Shown: positions 46,264 to 56,282 of the stretch, in pieces
Layout of the letters: the number at the start of each line of letters is the position of its first letter
Numbering within the stretch: position 1 is the first letter of the stretch
Assembly (NCBI RefSeq): GCF_001577265.1
Contig: NZ_CP014517.1
Location: 3,570,501-3,634,500 of the forward strand
Reading direction: 5' to 3'
DNA: 64,000 nucleotides
Origin: Variovorax sp. PAMC 28711
Lineage (GTDB): Bacteria; Pseudomonadota; Gammaproteobacteria; Burkholderiales; Burkholderiaceae_C
Program-made: the position numbers and the translations under genes
The notes under the pieces: generated by a model
Database searches by the model: none
What the model was told of the DNA's origin: nothing
The model's input: only the letters and a program-made list of their open reading frames with translations

Positions 46264-47157
46264 TCAGGCAGTGCGCTGCTTGCGGCTCGCACCCTTCGGC
46301 GCTTCGCTGCGCGCCAACCACAGCCCGCTCGCAATGATCAGCGCGCCGCCGCCCAGGGTCCACGCATCGGGCGTCGCCTGCCAGAACAACCAGTCCAGCA
46401 CAAGCGCCCAGGCCAGCGCGCTGTATTCGAAGGGCGCGATGGCGGCGGCCTGACCGTGGCGGAAAGCCTCGGCGATGCACATCTGGCCCAGAAAGCCGCT
46501 GATGGCCAGGCCGCCGAGCACCCACAGGTGCGCGGGCTGGATCGGCACCCAGTGCGGTGCAGCCAGCACGCTGCCGCCCAACGCCATGCCGGCCGTGGTC
46601 CAGAAGACGAGGGCGGCGCTCGATTCGGTCCGGCTGATCAGCCGGCCCAGCATGTTCGACAGCGCATAGCAGACCGCCGCGACGAGCACGGCCAACGCGC
46701 CCGTCGACAGAAACGCATCCTGATCGGGCTGCAGCGCGATGACGACGCCGACAAAGCCGAGCCCGATGGCGAACCAGTGCCGTGGCTGGACCGACTCGCC
46801 GAGCATCGGCACCGCGATGAGCACCATCAGCAACGGCGCAATGAAACTGAGCGTGTACGCCTCGGCCAGGCCGAGCGTCTTCAGGCCCTGGACGAAGAGC
46901 ACCAGCATCGCCATGTTGAGCGTGGTGCGCAGGAGGTGCAGGCGCCAACGCAGGCGGCGGTTGAACACGCCCGCAGTCTCGCGCCGCCAGGCGATGTACG
47001 CGCACACCAGGGGCAGCGCAGTGAGACCGCGCAGCGCCATCACCTGCACCGGCGGGTAGTGCCCGGCCAGGTTCTTGAGCAGCGCGTCCATGCAGGCGAA
47101 GAAAGCGCAGGCCAGCAGCATCGCGGCAATGCCGCGCAGCGTTCCGGTCAATGGCAT
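46264..47157 (-). CDS. EamA-family (DMT superfamily) transporter
   Basis: 297 residues with ten hydrophobic segments in two EamA repeats (about 8-140 and 150-285), beginning LRGIAAMLLACAFFACMDAL. Members export or import small metabolites; the substrate cannot be told. Its start overlaps the end of the DUF938 gene by 10 bases, so the two are co-expressed. Confidence 0.85.
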   Translation of the reverse strand: MPLTGTLRGIAAMLLACAFFACMDALLKNLAGHYPPVQVMALRGLTALPLVCAYIAWRRETAGVFNRRLRWRLHLLRTTLNMAMLVLFVQGLKTLGLAEAYTLSFIAPLLMVLIAVPMLGESVQPRHWFAIGLGFVGVVIALQPDQDAFLSTGALAVLVAAVCYALSNMLGRLISRTESSAALVFWTTAGMALGGSVLAAPHWVPIQPAHLWVLGGLAISGFLGQMCIAEAFRHGQAAAIAPFEYSALAWALVLDWLFWQATPDAWTLGGGALIIASGLWLARSEAPKGASRKQRTA

Positions 47158-47786
47158 GGCGCGGTGCTTTCGGGGGAGTTGCTGAAGACCAGCAAGAGGT
47201 TGTTCGCGGGCATCGCCCGCCTTGCGCGCAAGTCAAGCCCTGACCAGGCGGCTTCGCGCACCACGTCGTCCAGTCGGCGGATGCCCCAGGCCGGATCGCG
47301 TGCCCGGAGGCTCTGGTCGAACGCCTCGTTGCCTAGCGCCACCGGGCCGTCTTCCAGATAGGGGCCGTAGGTGATGAGCACGCCGCCCGGCTTCAGGTGG
47401 CGGGCCGCGCCTTGCATGAGGGCGGCACAGGTGGCGGCGGGCGCGATGTGGAGCATGTTGGCGCAGAAGAGGGCGTCGAAGCGCTCGTTGAACGCGTCGC
47501 CGGTTGTCGGCCAGCGTTCCGACATCACGTCCAGCAAGGCGGGCGGCCTCAGATTCTGCAATCCGCTTTGTGCGATGTGGCTCGCGATCACGGGCAGCAG
47601 CGCGGGGTCCGCATCGGTCGGTTGCCAGGCCCAACCGGCCAGCGCCGCGGCAAACCACACCGCGTGTTGCCCCGTGCCCGAAGCGATTTCGAGCGCGACG
47701 CCATGCGAGCCCAGCACGTCGCGCAGGGCCTCGAGGATGGGTCGCTTGTTGCGTTCGGCGGCAGGGCTTGAAAGGAGTTCGGACAT
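47148..47786 (-). CDS. DUF938 SAM-dependent methyltransferase-like protein
   Basis: 212 residues, the family's usual size. LEIASGTGQHAVWFAAAL near 33-50 is the SAM-binding motif I, DALFCANMLHIAP near 98-110 is motif II/III, and GGVLITYGPYLEDG follows. The biological substrate of this family is unknown. The ATG at 47786 is preceded by AAAGGAGTT-like sequence only weakly; earlier in-frame starts add an unlikely tail. Divergent from the ABC-transporter operon. Confidence 0.82.
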   Translation of the reverse strand: MSELLSSPAAERNKRPILEALRDVLGSHGVALEIASGTGQHAVWFAAALAGWAWQPTDADPALLPVIASHIAQSGLQNLRPPALLDVMSERWPTTGDAFNERFDALFCANMLHIAPAATCAALMQGAARHLKPGGVLITYGPYLEDGPVALGNEAFDQSLRARDPAWGIRRLDDVVREAAWSGLDLRARRAMPANNLLLVFSNSPESTAPCH

Positions 47787-47906
47787 CGGTGCGAAGCGTG
47801 AGTCGGGGATGCCCGACGGTAGCAGCCGTGGACAAACCGGCGAGCCGACGGGCATGCGGGTTTGTGCCAATGACAACAACGCCCTGGACTCCCAACATCG
47901 CAAATC

Positions 47907-47916
47907 TGTTATAACA
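47907..47916. promoter_or_regulatory. GntR-type operator candidate, copy 3
   Basis: TGTTATAACA is a perfect 10-base palindrome, extended as AAATC-TGTTATAACA-AAT, 41 bases before the first binding-protein gene. TATAACAAAT is identical to copy 1 (25874-25883). The GT-ATA-AC arrangement fits FadR/FCD-type GntR operators (GT...AC cores). Confidence 0.55.
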
Positions 47917-47956
47917 AATAGCGCTTTGCGAAAGTGATGCGCACCAGGAGACGACG

Positions 47957-49207
47957 ATGCCCATGAAAAGACGCAACTTTCTTCAAGCCACCGCGGCGGC
48001 TGGCGTGATGGGCCTGCCGGGCGTGCGCGCCGCCCACGCGCAGACCGCGCCGATCCGCATCGGCGTGATACTGCCGCTCAGCGGCATCGGTGCCGAAGCC
48101 GGCGCCGCCTGGCTGGCCGGCGCGAAGATCGGTGTCGCGCAGTGGAACGAAAAGGGCGGCGTGCTCAAGCGCCAGATCGAACTGGTGGCGCGCGACGACA
48201 AGTTCAGCAGCGCCGGCGCCGTGACCGCCGCGCGCGACCTCGCGGGCAGCGGCATCAACCTGTTGATCGGCGGCTCGCAATCGCCGATGGCGCTGGCCAC
48301 CGCGCCGCTGCTCCCGGAACTCAAGGCAGTCATGGTCGCGCCGTGCCCCACGGTGATGACGCTGACGCACGAAGGCTTCCAGCGCAATTTCTTCCGCCTC
48401 TCGTGGAATGCGTACATCGCGTTCGCCGGCATCGGCAACATGCTGACGGCCCGCTTCAAGGAGGTCGAAACCTGGTCGTGCATCGTGCCCGACAGCGAGA
48501 ACGGACGCGACATGGCGCGCTACTTCACCGTCGGCGTGCAGCGTGCAGCGGCCAAGGCTGGCCGTCAGGTGAAGGTGCTCGACCCGGTCTTCGCAAGCCT
48601 CAACAAGGCCGACTACAAGGTCGAGATCAACAGCCTGATGAACGCCCCGTCGCAAGGGCTGTTCGTCGGCCTCACCGCGGCGCCGTGCATCAGCCTCTTG
48701 CAACAGGGTCGCGCGGTCGGCATGGACAAGAAGTTCAAGGTGATCGGCGACGCCGGCACCGAACTGATGATCGCCAAGGCGATGCAGAAGTCGACGCCGG
48801 CCAATCTGTGGAGCATCAGCTACTGGGTGCCGGGCACCGACGTGGGCAAGCGCAACGCGCTGAGCACACCGCTCTACGACGCCTACGTGAAGCTCACCAA
48901 CGACAAAAGCCCGCCGAGCATCGTGCAGTCGAGCCACCGCTGTGCGCTCGCGCTGTTCAACGCGATCCAGAAAGCCGGCGGCACCGAAACCGATGCGGTC
49001 ATCACCGCGCTCGAGGGCCTCGACTTCGACACGGCCGTCGGCAGGTACCACATCCGAAAGGAAGACCACCAGGGTCTCGGCACGGCCTACATCGCGAACG
49101 TGGGTGTTCGCGATGCGGATCCGGGCTACGGAATCATCGACGCGATCCCCTACAACGAAGCCGAAGTGGCCGAGCCGCCATCGCCCGGCAAACCGCTGGA
49201 ACTCTAA
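47957..49207 (+). CDS. ABC transporter substrate-binding protein 1 (branched-chain amino acid type)
   Basis: Periplasmic type-I binding protein of 416 residues. It has a twin-arginine-like signal (KRRNFLQATAAAG, cleavage near AAHA-QT) and the Peripla_BP_6 domain (about 32-400), starting PIRIGVILPLSGIGAEAGAA. GGAGACGACG precedes the ATG. The HAAT family binds amino acids, amides, urea or aromatic and aliphatic acids. Context with acyl-CoA ligase and dehydrogenases makes an organic acid more likely than an amino acid. Confidence 0.9.
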   Translation: MPMKRRNFLQATAAAGVMGLPGVRAAHAQTAPIRIGVILPLSGIGAEAGAAWLAGAKIGVAQWNEKGGVLKRQIELVARDDKFSSAGAVTAARDLAGSGINLLIGGSQSPMALATAPLLPELKAVMVAPCPTVMTLTHEGFQRNFFRLSWNAYIAFAGIGNMLTARFKEVETWSCIVPDSENGRDMARYFTVGVQRAAAKAGRQVKVLDPVFASLNKADYKVEINSLMNAPSQGLFVGLTAAPCISLLQQGRAVGMDKKFKVIGDAGTELMIAKAMQKSTPANLWSISYWVPGTDVGKRNALSTPLYDAYVKLTNDKSPPSIVQSSHRCALALFNAIQKAGGTETDAVITALEGLDFDTAVGRYHIRKEDHQGLGTAYIANVGVRDADPGYGIIDAIPYNEAEVAEPPSPGKPLEL

Positions 49208-49217
49208 GGACACGACC

Positions 49218-50471
49218 ATGAACTTCAAACGACGCGATCTCCTCAAGGGTGCTGCAGGTTCCGCAGCGCTCGGTCTCGGCGCGACGCGCATCGTGCGCGC
49301 GCAGAACGCACCCATCCGGGTGGGCGTGATGCTGCCGATGAGCGGCATCGGCGCCGAGGTGGGCACTGCGTGGCTGTCCGGCATCAAGGCGGCGCAGCTC
49401 CAGTGGAACGAGTCCGGCGGCGTGCTCGGCCGGCAGATCGAGCTGGTGGTGCGCGACGACAAATTCACCAGCGCCGGTGCGGTGGCCGCGGCGCGCGAGC
49501 TGGCGGGCGAGGGCATCACCGTGTCGATCGGTGCCGGGCAGTCGCCGATGGGTCTGGCCATTGCGCCGATCCTGGCGGAACTCAAGACCGTCGTGGTCGC
49601 GCCGGCGCCCACCGCGATGTCGCTCACGCACGAGAACTTCAGCAAGTATTTCTTCCGTGCGGCATCGAACGGGCTGATCCTCTACGGCGGTATCGGCAAC
49701 ATCATGGCCACGCGTTTCTCCGACGTGAAGAGCTGGGCCGTGATCGCCCCGGACAGCGAGAACGGGCGCGACGTGGTGCGCTACTTCAAGCTCGGCGTGG
49801 AGCGCGCGGCCGCCAAGACCGGCAAGCCGACCAAGGTGATCGAGCCGATCTACGCCTCGCTCAACAAGGCCGACTACAAGGTCGAGATCAACAGCCTGAT
49901 GAATTCGGGGGCCGAGGGCCTCTTCATCGGCCTCACCGCCGCACCGTGCGTCAGCCTGCTGCAGCAGGGCCGGGCGGTCGGCATGGACAAGAAGTTCAAG
50001 GTGATCGGCGAAGCCGGGACCGAACTCCTGATCGCCAAGGCGATGCAGAAGTCCACGCCCAAGAACCTTTGGGGAACCACCTTCTGGGCGCCCGAGCTCG
50101 AACCGTTCAAGAGCAAGTATCCGCAGAGCGCCAAGCTCATGGAAAACATCGTCAAGGTGACGGGCGACAAGTACCCGCCGGGCATCGTGCAGGCCACGCA
50201 CCGTTCGGCGCTCGCCATCTTCCACGCGCTGAAGAAAGCCGGATCGACCGACCCCGAGGCGCTGATCCAGGCGCTGGAGGGGCTGGCGTTCGACAGCGCG
50301 GCGGGTCCTTACCGCATTCGCAAGGAAGACCACCAGGGCATCGGCACCGCGTACTTCGCCAAGATCGGCGCGCGCGATGCGGCGCCGGGCTACGGCCTTG
50401 AAGAAGTGGTGACGATCAATGAATCCGAGATCGTCGAGCCGCCCACGCCTGGCAAGAAGTACGAGGGCTGA
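49218..50471 (+). CDS. ABC transporter substrate-binding protein 2, tandem paralogue
   Basis: 417 residues, homologous along its full length to the preceding gene. Tat-like signal FKRRDLLKGAAGSAALGLG. Segments such as LNKADYKVEINSLMN and GRAVGMDKKFKVIG are identical at protein level and nearly identical at DNA level between the two genes (offset about 1,260 bases), pointing to a recent duplication or gene conversion. Divergence elsewhere, for example in the 280-320 region, suggests different ligand preference. Followed 2 bases later by the permease. Confidence 0.9.
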   Translation: MNFKRRDLLKGAAGSAALGLGATRIVRAQNAPIRVGVMLPMSGIGAEVGTAWLSGIKAAQLQWNESGGVLGRQIELVVRDDKFTSAGAVAAARELAGEGITVSIGAGQSPMGLAIAPILAELKTVVVAPAPTAMSLTHENFSKYFFRAASNGLILYGGIGNIMATRFSDVKSWAVIAPDSENGRDVVRYFKLGVERAAAKTGKPTKVIEPIYASLNKADYKVEINSLMNSGAEGLFIGLTAAPCVSLLQQGRAVGMDKKFKVIGEAGTELLIAKAMQKSTPKNLWGTTFWAPELEPFKSKYPQSAKLMENIVKVTGDKYPPGIVQATHRSALAIFHALKKAGSTDPEALIQALEGLAFDSAAGPYRIRKEDHQGIGTAYFAKIGARDAAPGYGLEEVVTINESEIVEPPTPGKKYEG

Positions 50472-50473
50472 GC

Positions 50474-52428
50474 GTGGTCAATGAACTGATGTTCGCGGTG
50501 TTCAACGCCGCTGCGTTCGGCATGGCGATCTTCGTGGTCGCCGCGGGCCTGACGCTGATTTTCGGGCTCATGCGCCTGCTCAACATGGCGCAGGGCGGCT
50601 TTTTCATGATCGGCGCCTACACGGCGTATTCGGTCATGGGCCGCGACGTGCAGTCGCTCGGCATGTTCCTCTTCGCGTCGCTGGTCGGCGGCGTCGTCGT
50701 CGCGCTGCTCGGCTTGGTGACCGACCGACTGGTGTTGAAGCGCCTGCGCAACGTCGACCCGCACTACGTACTGATCGCCACCTTCGCGCTGATGATGGTG
50801 TGCACCGGCGTCACCAAGTTGATCTGGGGTGTCGACTTCTTCTCGGTGAACCCGCCACCCGGACTTGATCAGCCGCTCAATCCGTTCGGCCTGTTCTTCT
50901 CGGCCTACCAGCTCTTCGTGATCGGCTCCGGCATCGTGGTGTATCTGATCCTCGAGGTGGCGATCCACCGCCTGTGGTTCGGCAAGCTGATGCAGGCCCT
51001 CGCCGCCGACCCATGGATGTCGGGCGTGCTGGGCCTGAACGTGTCGTTCGGCATCGCGTTGAGCGTGATGGCCAGCTTCTTCCTGGCGGGTCTCGCGGGC
51101 GGGCTGCTGCTGCCCAACCAAAGCCTGTCGACAGGACTGGGCGATTCGTACCTGATGTTCGCTTTCTTCGCGGTCATCATCGGCGGCCTCGGCAATATCC
51201 GCGGTGCGTTCATCGGTTCGCTGGTGCTGGGCCTCGTGCAGAGCCTGAACACGGTGCTGCTGCCCGCGGTGCCGGGTCTCGCGATCTACGTGGTGCTCGC
51301 CGGTTTCCTGCTGTGGAAGCCCAACGGCCTGTTCCCGGCGGTCGGCGCGCAAGCCGAGGCGGGCAGCGAAGCGCACGGCTCCGGCGGCTTGCATCGCCCG
51401 CGCATCTCGCGGCCGGTGTGGCAGGCGCTCGGCACCGCGACCGTGGTGCTGCTCGCCACGCTGCCGCTGTGGGTGAACGCCGGTCCGCTGTACGTGGTGG
51501 GCACCGTGCTGATCCAGATCGTGTTCGCGCTCTCGTGGAACATCCTCTTCGGCTACACGGGTCTCGTCTCATTCGGCCATGCGGGCTTTTTCGCGATCGG
51601 CGCCTACCTCACGGCGCTGGCGTTGCGGCACATCGAAGGTGTGCCGTTCCTCGGCGTTCTGGCCTGCGCGGCGGTGTTCGGCGCGATCGCGGCATGGGGC
51701 ATCGGCGTGCTGGCGTTGCGGCGCATGACCGGCGTGTTCCTGGCCGTGCTGACGGTGGCGCTGGCCGAAGCGCTGCGCCTCATCATCGGGTTCTCGACCT
51801 TCCTCGGCCGGGAAGACGGCATCACCGACATCCCTCGGCCGGCGCTCGACTTCGGCCTGTTCCGCATCGACCTGACGAGTTCGACCGCGTACTACTGGTT
51901 CCTGCTGGCAACGACGGTGCTGATCACCGGCTTCCTGTGGTGGCTGCTGCACAGCCGCTTCGGGCGAACGTTGCAGACCATTCGCCAGGACGCGGAGCGC
52001 GCGGCGTTCATGGGCACCGACGTGGCCCGTTACCGCCTGGCCGCCTTCGTGATCTCCGGCGCGGTGGCGGCGGTGGCGGGGGCGATGTACGCACCGTGGT
52101 CGCGCATCGTCACGGTCGAGGAAGTGAACTGGCTCGCCTCCGCGCAGCCGATGCTCAATACCTTGCTCGGCGGCGTGAGCTCGTTCTGGGGCCCGGTGGT
52201 CGGCGCTGGCCTGTTCGCCGCGATCACCTATGCCACGCGGACCATGATGGGCCTGTCGGAGCTGATCGTCGGCACCGGGCTGCTGGCCATCATCCTGCTG
52301 GCGCCCAACGGTGCGGTCGGGGTCTGGCGCAACATCGAAGAACGCATCTGGGGCCGCCGGCCGGCGTTGCCCGGCGAGAAGGCGTCCGACAAGCCGGGCG
52401 TCGGCAAACTCGAAGCGGGCGGTGTGCG

Positions 52429-52432
<4 letters not shown>
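50474..52432 (+). CDS. Fused LivH-LivM permease of the HAAT ABC transporter
   Basis: 652 residues containing both membrane subunits in one chain: LivH-type half (about 1-290, LTLIFGLMRLLNMAQGGFFM) and LivM-type half (about 325-630, LSWNILFGYTGLVSFGHAGF), each with the conserved EAA-like loop region (GLGDSYLMF...GGLGNIRGAF; LLGGVSSFWGPVVGAG). The linker (about 291-320) is hydrophilic. Starts at a GTG. Usually livH and livM are separate genes. It overlaps livG by 4 bases (ATGA). Confidence 0.92.
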
Positions 52433-53200
<768 letters not shown>

Positions 53201-53208
<8 letters not shown>

Positions 53209-53905
53209 AGTCCGCGAACTCGACGCCTATTACGGCGACAGCCACATCCTGCTCGGCCTGCAGCTTTCGGTGAAAGCCGGGCAACGCGTCGCGCTGCTCG
53301 GGCGCAACGGCGCCGGCAAGTCCACCCTGCTGAAAAGCGTGATGAACGCGGGCCCCCGGGTCAACGGCATCGTGCGCTTCAACGGCCAGGACCTGCGCGA
53401 CCTGCCGACGCACAAGCGCACGCGCATGGGCCTTTCGCTGGTGCCGGAAGACCGGCGCATCTTCACCCACCTCACGGTGGCGGAGAACATTTCGATGGCG
53501 CGCTACGGTGCGGCGCAAGACCGGCCGGCCGTGCCGGTGGCGGACATCATCACGCGCTTCCCGATGCTCGCGCCGCTGCAGCAGCGCTACGGCGGCCAGC
53601 TCAGCGGCGGCCAGCAGCAACTGCTGGCCGTGGCGCGCGCGATGGCGGCCAACCCGTCGCTGCTGCTGCTCGACGAGCCGACCGAGGGGCTCGCGCCCAT
53701 CATCGTGGAGGAGATGGCGCACGACGTGGTGCGCACCTGCTCCGACAAGAACGTCGCGCTCCTGCTGTGCGAGCAGAACATCTGGTTCGCCCGCCGCTGC
53801 ACCCACTACGTCTACGTGATCGACACCGGCCGCATCGTCTTCGAAGGCGACTGGGACACCTTCGACCGCAACCCGCATGTTCAGCAGCGCTATCTCGCGC
53901 TCTGA
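53201..53905 (+). CDS. livF: ABC transporter ATP-binding protein, LivF type
   Basis: 234 residues from a GTG start with AAGGAG upstream inside livG (8-base overlap). Walker A GRNGAGKSTLLK (near 38), signature LSGGQQQLLAVARAM (near 137), Walker B LLLLDEPTEGLAP, H-loop replaced by CEQN as is usual for LivF. Ends the transporter genes; the dehydrogenase genes follow 38 bases later in the same direction. Confidence 0.93.
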
Positions 53906-53943
53906 GTCCTTCATTTTTTCCATTCAGCTTCAAGCCCCTTGCC

Positions 53944-55074
53944 ATGGATTTGCAATACACCCCCGAACAGAACCAATTGCGCGAAAGCGTCGAGCGCTTC
54001 GTGCGCGATGAATACGACTTCACCCGTCGTCGCAAGCTGGTGACCAGCGATGCCGGCCATGACGAGAGTTGCTGGCGCCAGTACGCCGACTTCGGCTGGC
54101 TCGCGATTCCCTTCAGCGAAGAAGAAGGCGGCATCGGTGGCGACGCGACCGACACCGGCATCGTGATGGAAGGCGTCGGCCGCGGCCTGCTGCTGGAGCC
54201 CTACCTCGCGAACGTCGTGCTGGCCGGTGGTGTCATCAGCGCACTGGGCAATGCGGGCCAGAAGGCCGAATGGCTGCAACCGATGATGCTCGGCCAGCGC
54301 AAGCTCGCGCTTGCGTACAGCGAGCCCGGCGCGCGCTACGAGATCAGCACCTGCGCCACCACTGCGCGTCGCGACGGCGGCGGTTGGGTCATCGACGGCC
54401 GCAAGTCGCTCGTGTACGGCGGCAGCAAGGCCGACACCTTCGTGGTGATCGCGCGCACCGCAGGCAACCTCGACGACCGCGACGGTCTCTCTGCATTCGT
54501 CGTCGATGCCGGCACGCCGGGCCTGGGCATCACGCCGTATGCGCTGCACGACGGCCAGCGCGCCGCCGATGTGGCGTTCGCGGGCGTGCGGGTCGATGCG
54601 GCCCGCCTGCTCGGCGAAGAGGGCCAGGCCCTCGCGTCGCTGGAGCTCGTGATCGACCAGGCGATCGCCGCCGTGGCGTCCGAAGCGGTGGGCGCGATGG
54701 CCACGCTGGTCGACATGACGCTCGACTACCTCAAGACGCGCCAGCAGTTCGGCCGGCCGATCGGCACCAACCAGGCGCTGCAGCACCGCATGGTCGACAT
54801 GTACATCGCGCTCGACGAGGCGCGTTCGATGGCACTCTACGGCGCGCTGATGCTCACCGAGCCCGACGCTGCCGCACGCCGCAAGGCGCTCTCGGCCACC
54901 AAGATCGAGATCGATCGCACGGCTCGCCTCGTGGGGCAGGAAGCGGTGCAACTGCATGGCGCGATGGGCGTCACCGAAGAGCTGGCGGTCGGCCACTACT
55001 TCAAGCGGCTGTCGATGATCGGCGTGAGCTTCGGCGACCGCGACTGGCACCTGCGCCGCTACGCCGGGGGCTGA
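53944..55074 (+). CDS. Acyl-CoA dehydrogenase, small-subunit (PimD-like)
   Basis: 376 residues. Shorter, more divergent acyl-CoA dehydrogenase: AYSEPGARYEISTCATTARR near 121-140, FGRPIGTNQALQHRMVDMYI near 273-292, and no EGT or GGSNE motif at the C-terminus (SFGDRDWHLRRYAGG). Proteins of this kind form heteromers with a large subunit, and such a partner gene starts 6 bases after its stop. The pair resembles pimeloyl-CoA dehydrogenase PimCD and other two-subunit dehydrogenases. Confidence 0.88.
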   Translation: MDLQYTPEQNQLRESVERFVRDEYDFTRRRKLVTSDAGHDESCWRQYADFGWLAIPFSEEEGGIGGDATDTGIVMEGVGRGLLLEPYLANVVLAGGVISALGNAGQKAEWLQPMMLGQRKLALAYSEPGARYEISTCATTARRDGGGWVIDGRKSLVYGGSKADTFVVIARTAGNLDDRDGLSAFVVDAGTPGLGITPYALHDGQRAADVAFAGVRVDAARLLGEEGQALASLELVIDQAIAAVASEAVGAMATLVDMTLDYLKTRQQFGRPIGTNQALQHRMVDMYIALDEARSMALYGALMLTEPDAAARRKALSATKIEIDRTARLVGQEAVQLHGAMGVTEELAVGHYFKRLSMIGVSFGDRDWHLRRYAGG

Positions 55075-55080
55075 GTCGCC

Positions 55081-56280
55081 ATGGACCTCACGCTATCCCC
55101 CGACGAGCAGCGTTTCGAAGGCGAGGTGCGCGCCTTCATCGCAGACAACTTGCCCGACGACATCCGCGAGAAGGTGCGCCTTGACCGTCACCTCGGCCGC
55201 GACGACTTCATGCGCTGGCAGCAGATCCTCGGCCAGCAGGGCTGGTTCACCGGTGCCTGGCCGAAGGCCTTCGGCGGCCATGAATGGAGCCCGATGCAGA
55301 CCGTCATCTTCAACCGCGTCGCGGGCGAGATGCATTGCCCGGAGCTGCAGGTTTTCGGGCCGGCGATGGTCGGTCCGGTGCTTTACACCTTCGGGACGCC
55401 CGAGCAGCAGTCGCAGCATTTGCCGGCGATCCGAGATTCGTCGATCTGGTGGTGCCAGGGCTATTCGGAACCCGGTGCCGGTTCCGATCTCGCGGCATTG
55501 CAGACGCAGGCCGAGAATGCCGGCGACCATTACCGGGTCAACGGCCAGAAGATCTGGACGTCGTTCGCGCACCACGCCGACTGGATGTTCTGCCTCGTGC
55601 GGACCAGCCGCGAAGGCCGAAAGCAGGAGGGCATCTCTTTCCTGCTCATCGACATGAAGACGCCCGGCGTCGAAGTGCAGCCGATCCGCATGATGGACGG
55701 GCGGCACTACCTCAACGCGGTCTTCTTCAACAACGTGAAGGTGCCGCGTGCGAATCTGATCGGCGAGGAGGGCCGCGGCTGGACCTATGCGAAGTTCCTG
55801 CTCGAGAACGAACGCGTCGAGAACGCCAACCTTCGCTTCATCACGCAGGAATTGCAAAAGCTTCGCAAGGTGGCGAGCGAGGTGCGGAGCAAGGGCCGGC
55901 CGCTGATCGAAGACCCGGCCTTCGCGGCGGCGGTGAGCGCGGTCGAGATCCAGTTCAAGACGCTCGAGATCGGCCTGCTGCGCACGCTCTCCGACATGCA
56001 CGCCGGCGCGACCGTGGGGGCCGGCAAATCGTCGTTCATCAAGATCCGCGGCACCGAGATCGCGCAACGCATCACCGAGCTCCTGGTGCAGGCCAGCGGC
56101 GCCGATGCGCAGCGCTACCAGCCAGGCCCGTTGTTCGACCAGAGCGACGCGGCGCTCATCGGCCCCGAGTACGCGCTCGGCCCGGTGGCGACCTATCTTT
56201 TCTGCCGCGCCATGACCATCTACGGCGGCAGCACCGAGGTTCAGAAAAACATCATGGCCAAGCACACGCTCGGCCTTTAA
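55081..56280 (+). CDS. Acyl-CoA dehydrogenase, large-subunit (PimC-like)
   Basis: 399 residues, full fold: CQGYSEPGAGSDLAALQTQA near 135-154, NGQKIWTSFAHHADWMFCLV, and C-terminal TIYGGSTEVQKNIMAKHTLGL. Paralogue of the enzyme at 23837-25033, with long shared segments (VSGxL/VAGEMHCPxxQxFGP and IKIRGTEIAQRITELL). Together with the small subunit it would oxidise the CoA ester made by the next gene's product. The ligase begins 2 bases after its stop. Confidence 0.9.
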   Translation: MDLTLSPDEQRFEGEVRAFIADNLPDDIREKVRLDRHLGRDDFMRWQQILGQQGWFTGAWPKAFGGHEWSPMQTVIFNRVAGEMHCPELQVFGPAMVGPVLYTFGTPEQQSQHLPAIRDSSIWWCQGYSEPGAGSDLAALQTQAENAGDHYRVNGQKIWTSFAHHADWMFCLVRTSREGRKQEGISFLLIDMKTPGVEVQPIRMMDGRHYLNAVFFNNVKVPRANLIGEEGRGWTYAKFLLENERVENANLRFITQELQKLRKVASEVRSKGRPLIEDPAFAAAVSAVEIQFKTLEIGLLRTLSDMHAGATVGAGKSSFIKIRGTEIAQRITELLVQASGADAQRYQPGPLFDQSDAALIGPEYALGPVATYLFCRAMTIYGGSTEVQKNIMAKHTLGL

Positions 56281-56282
56281 AA

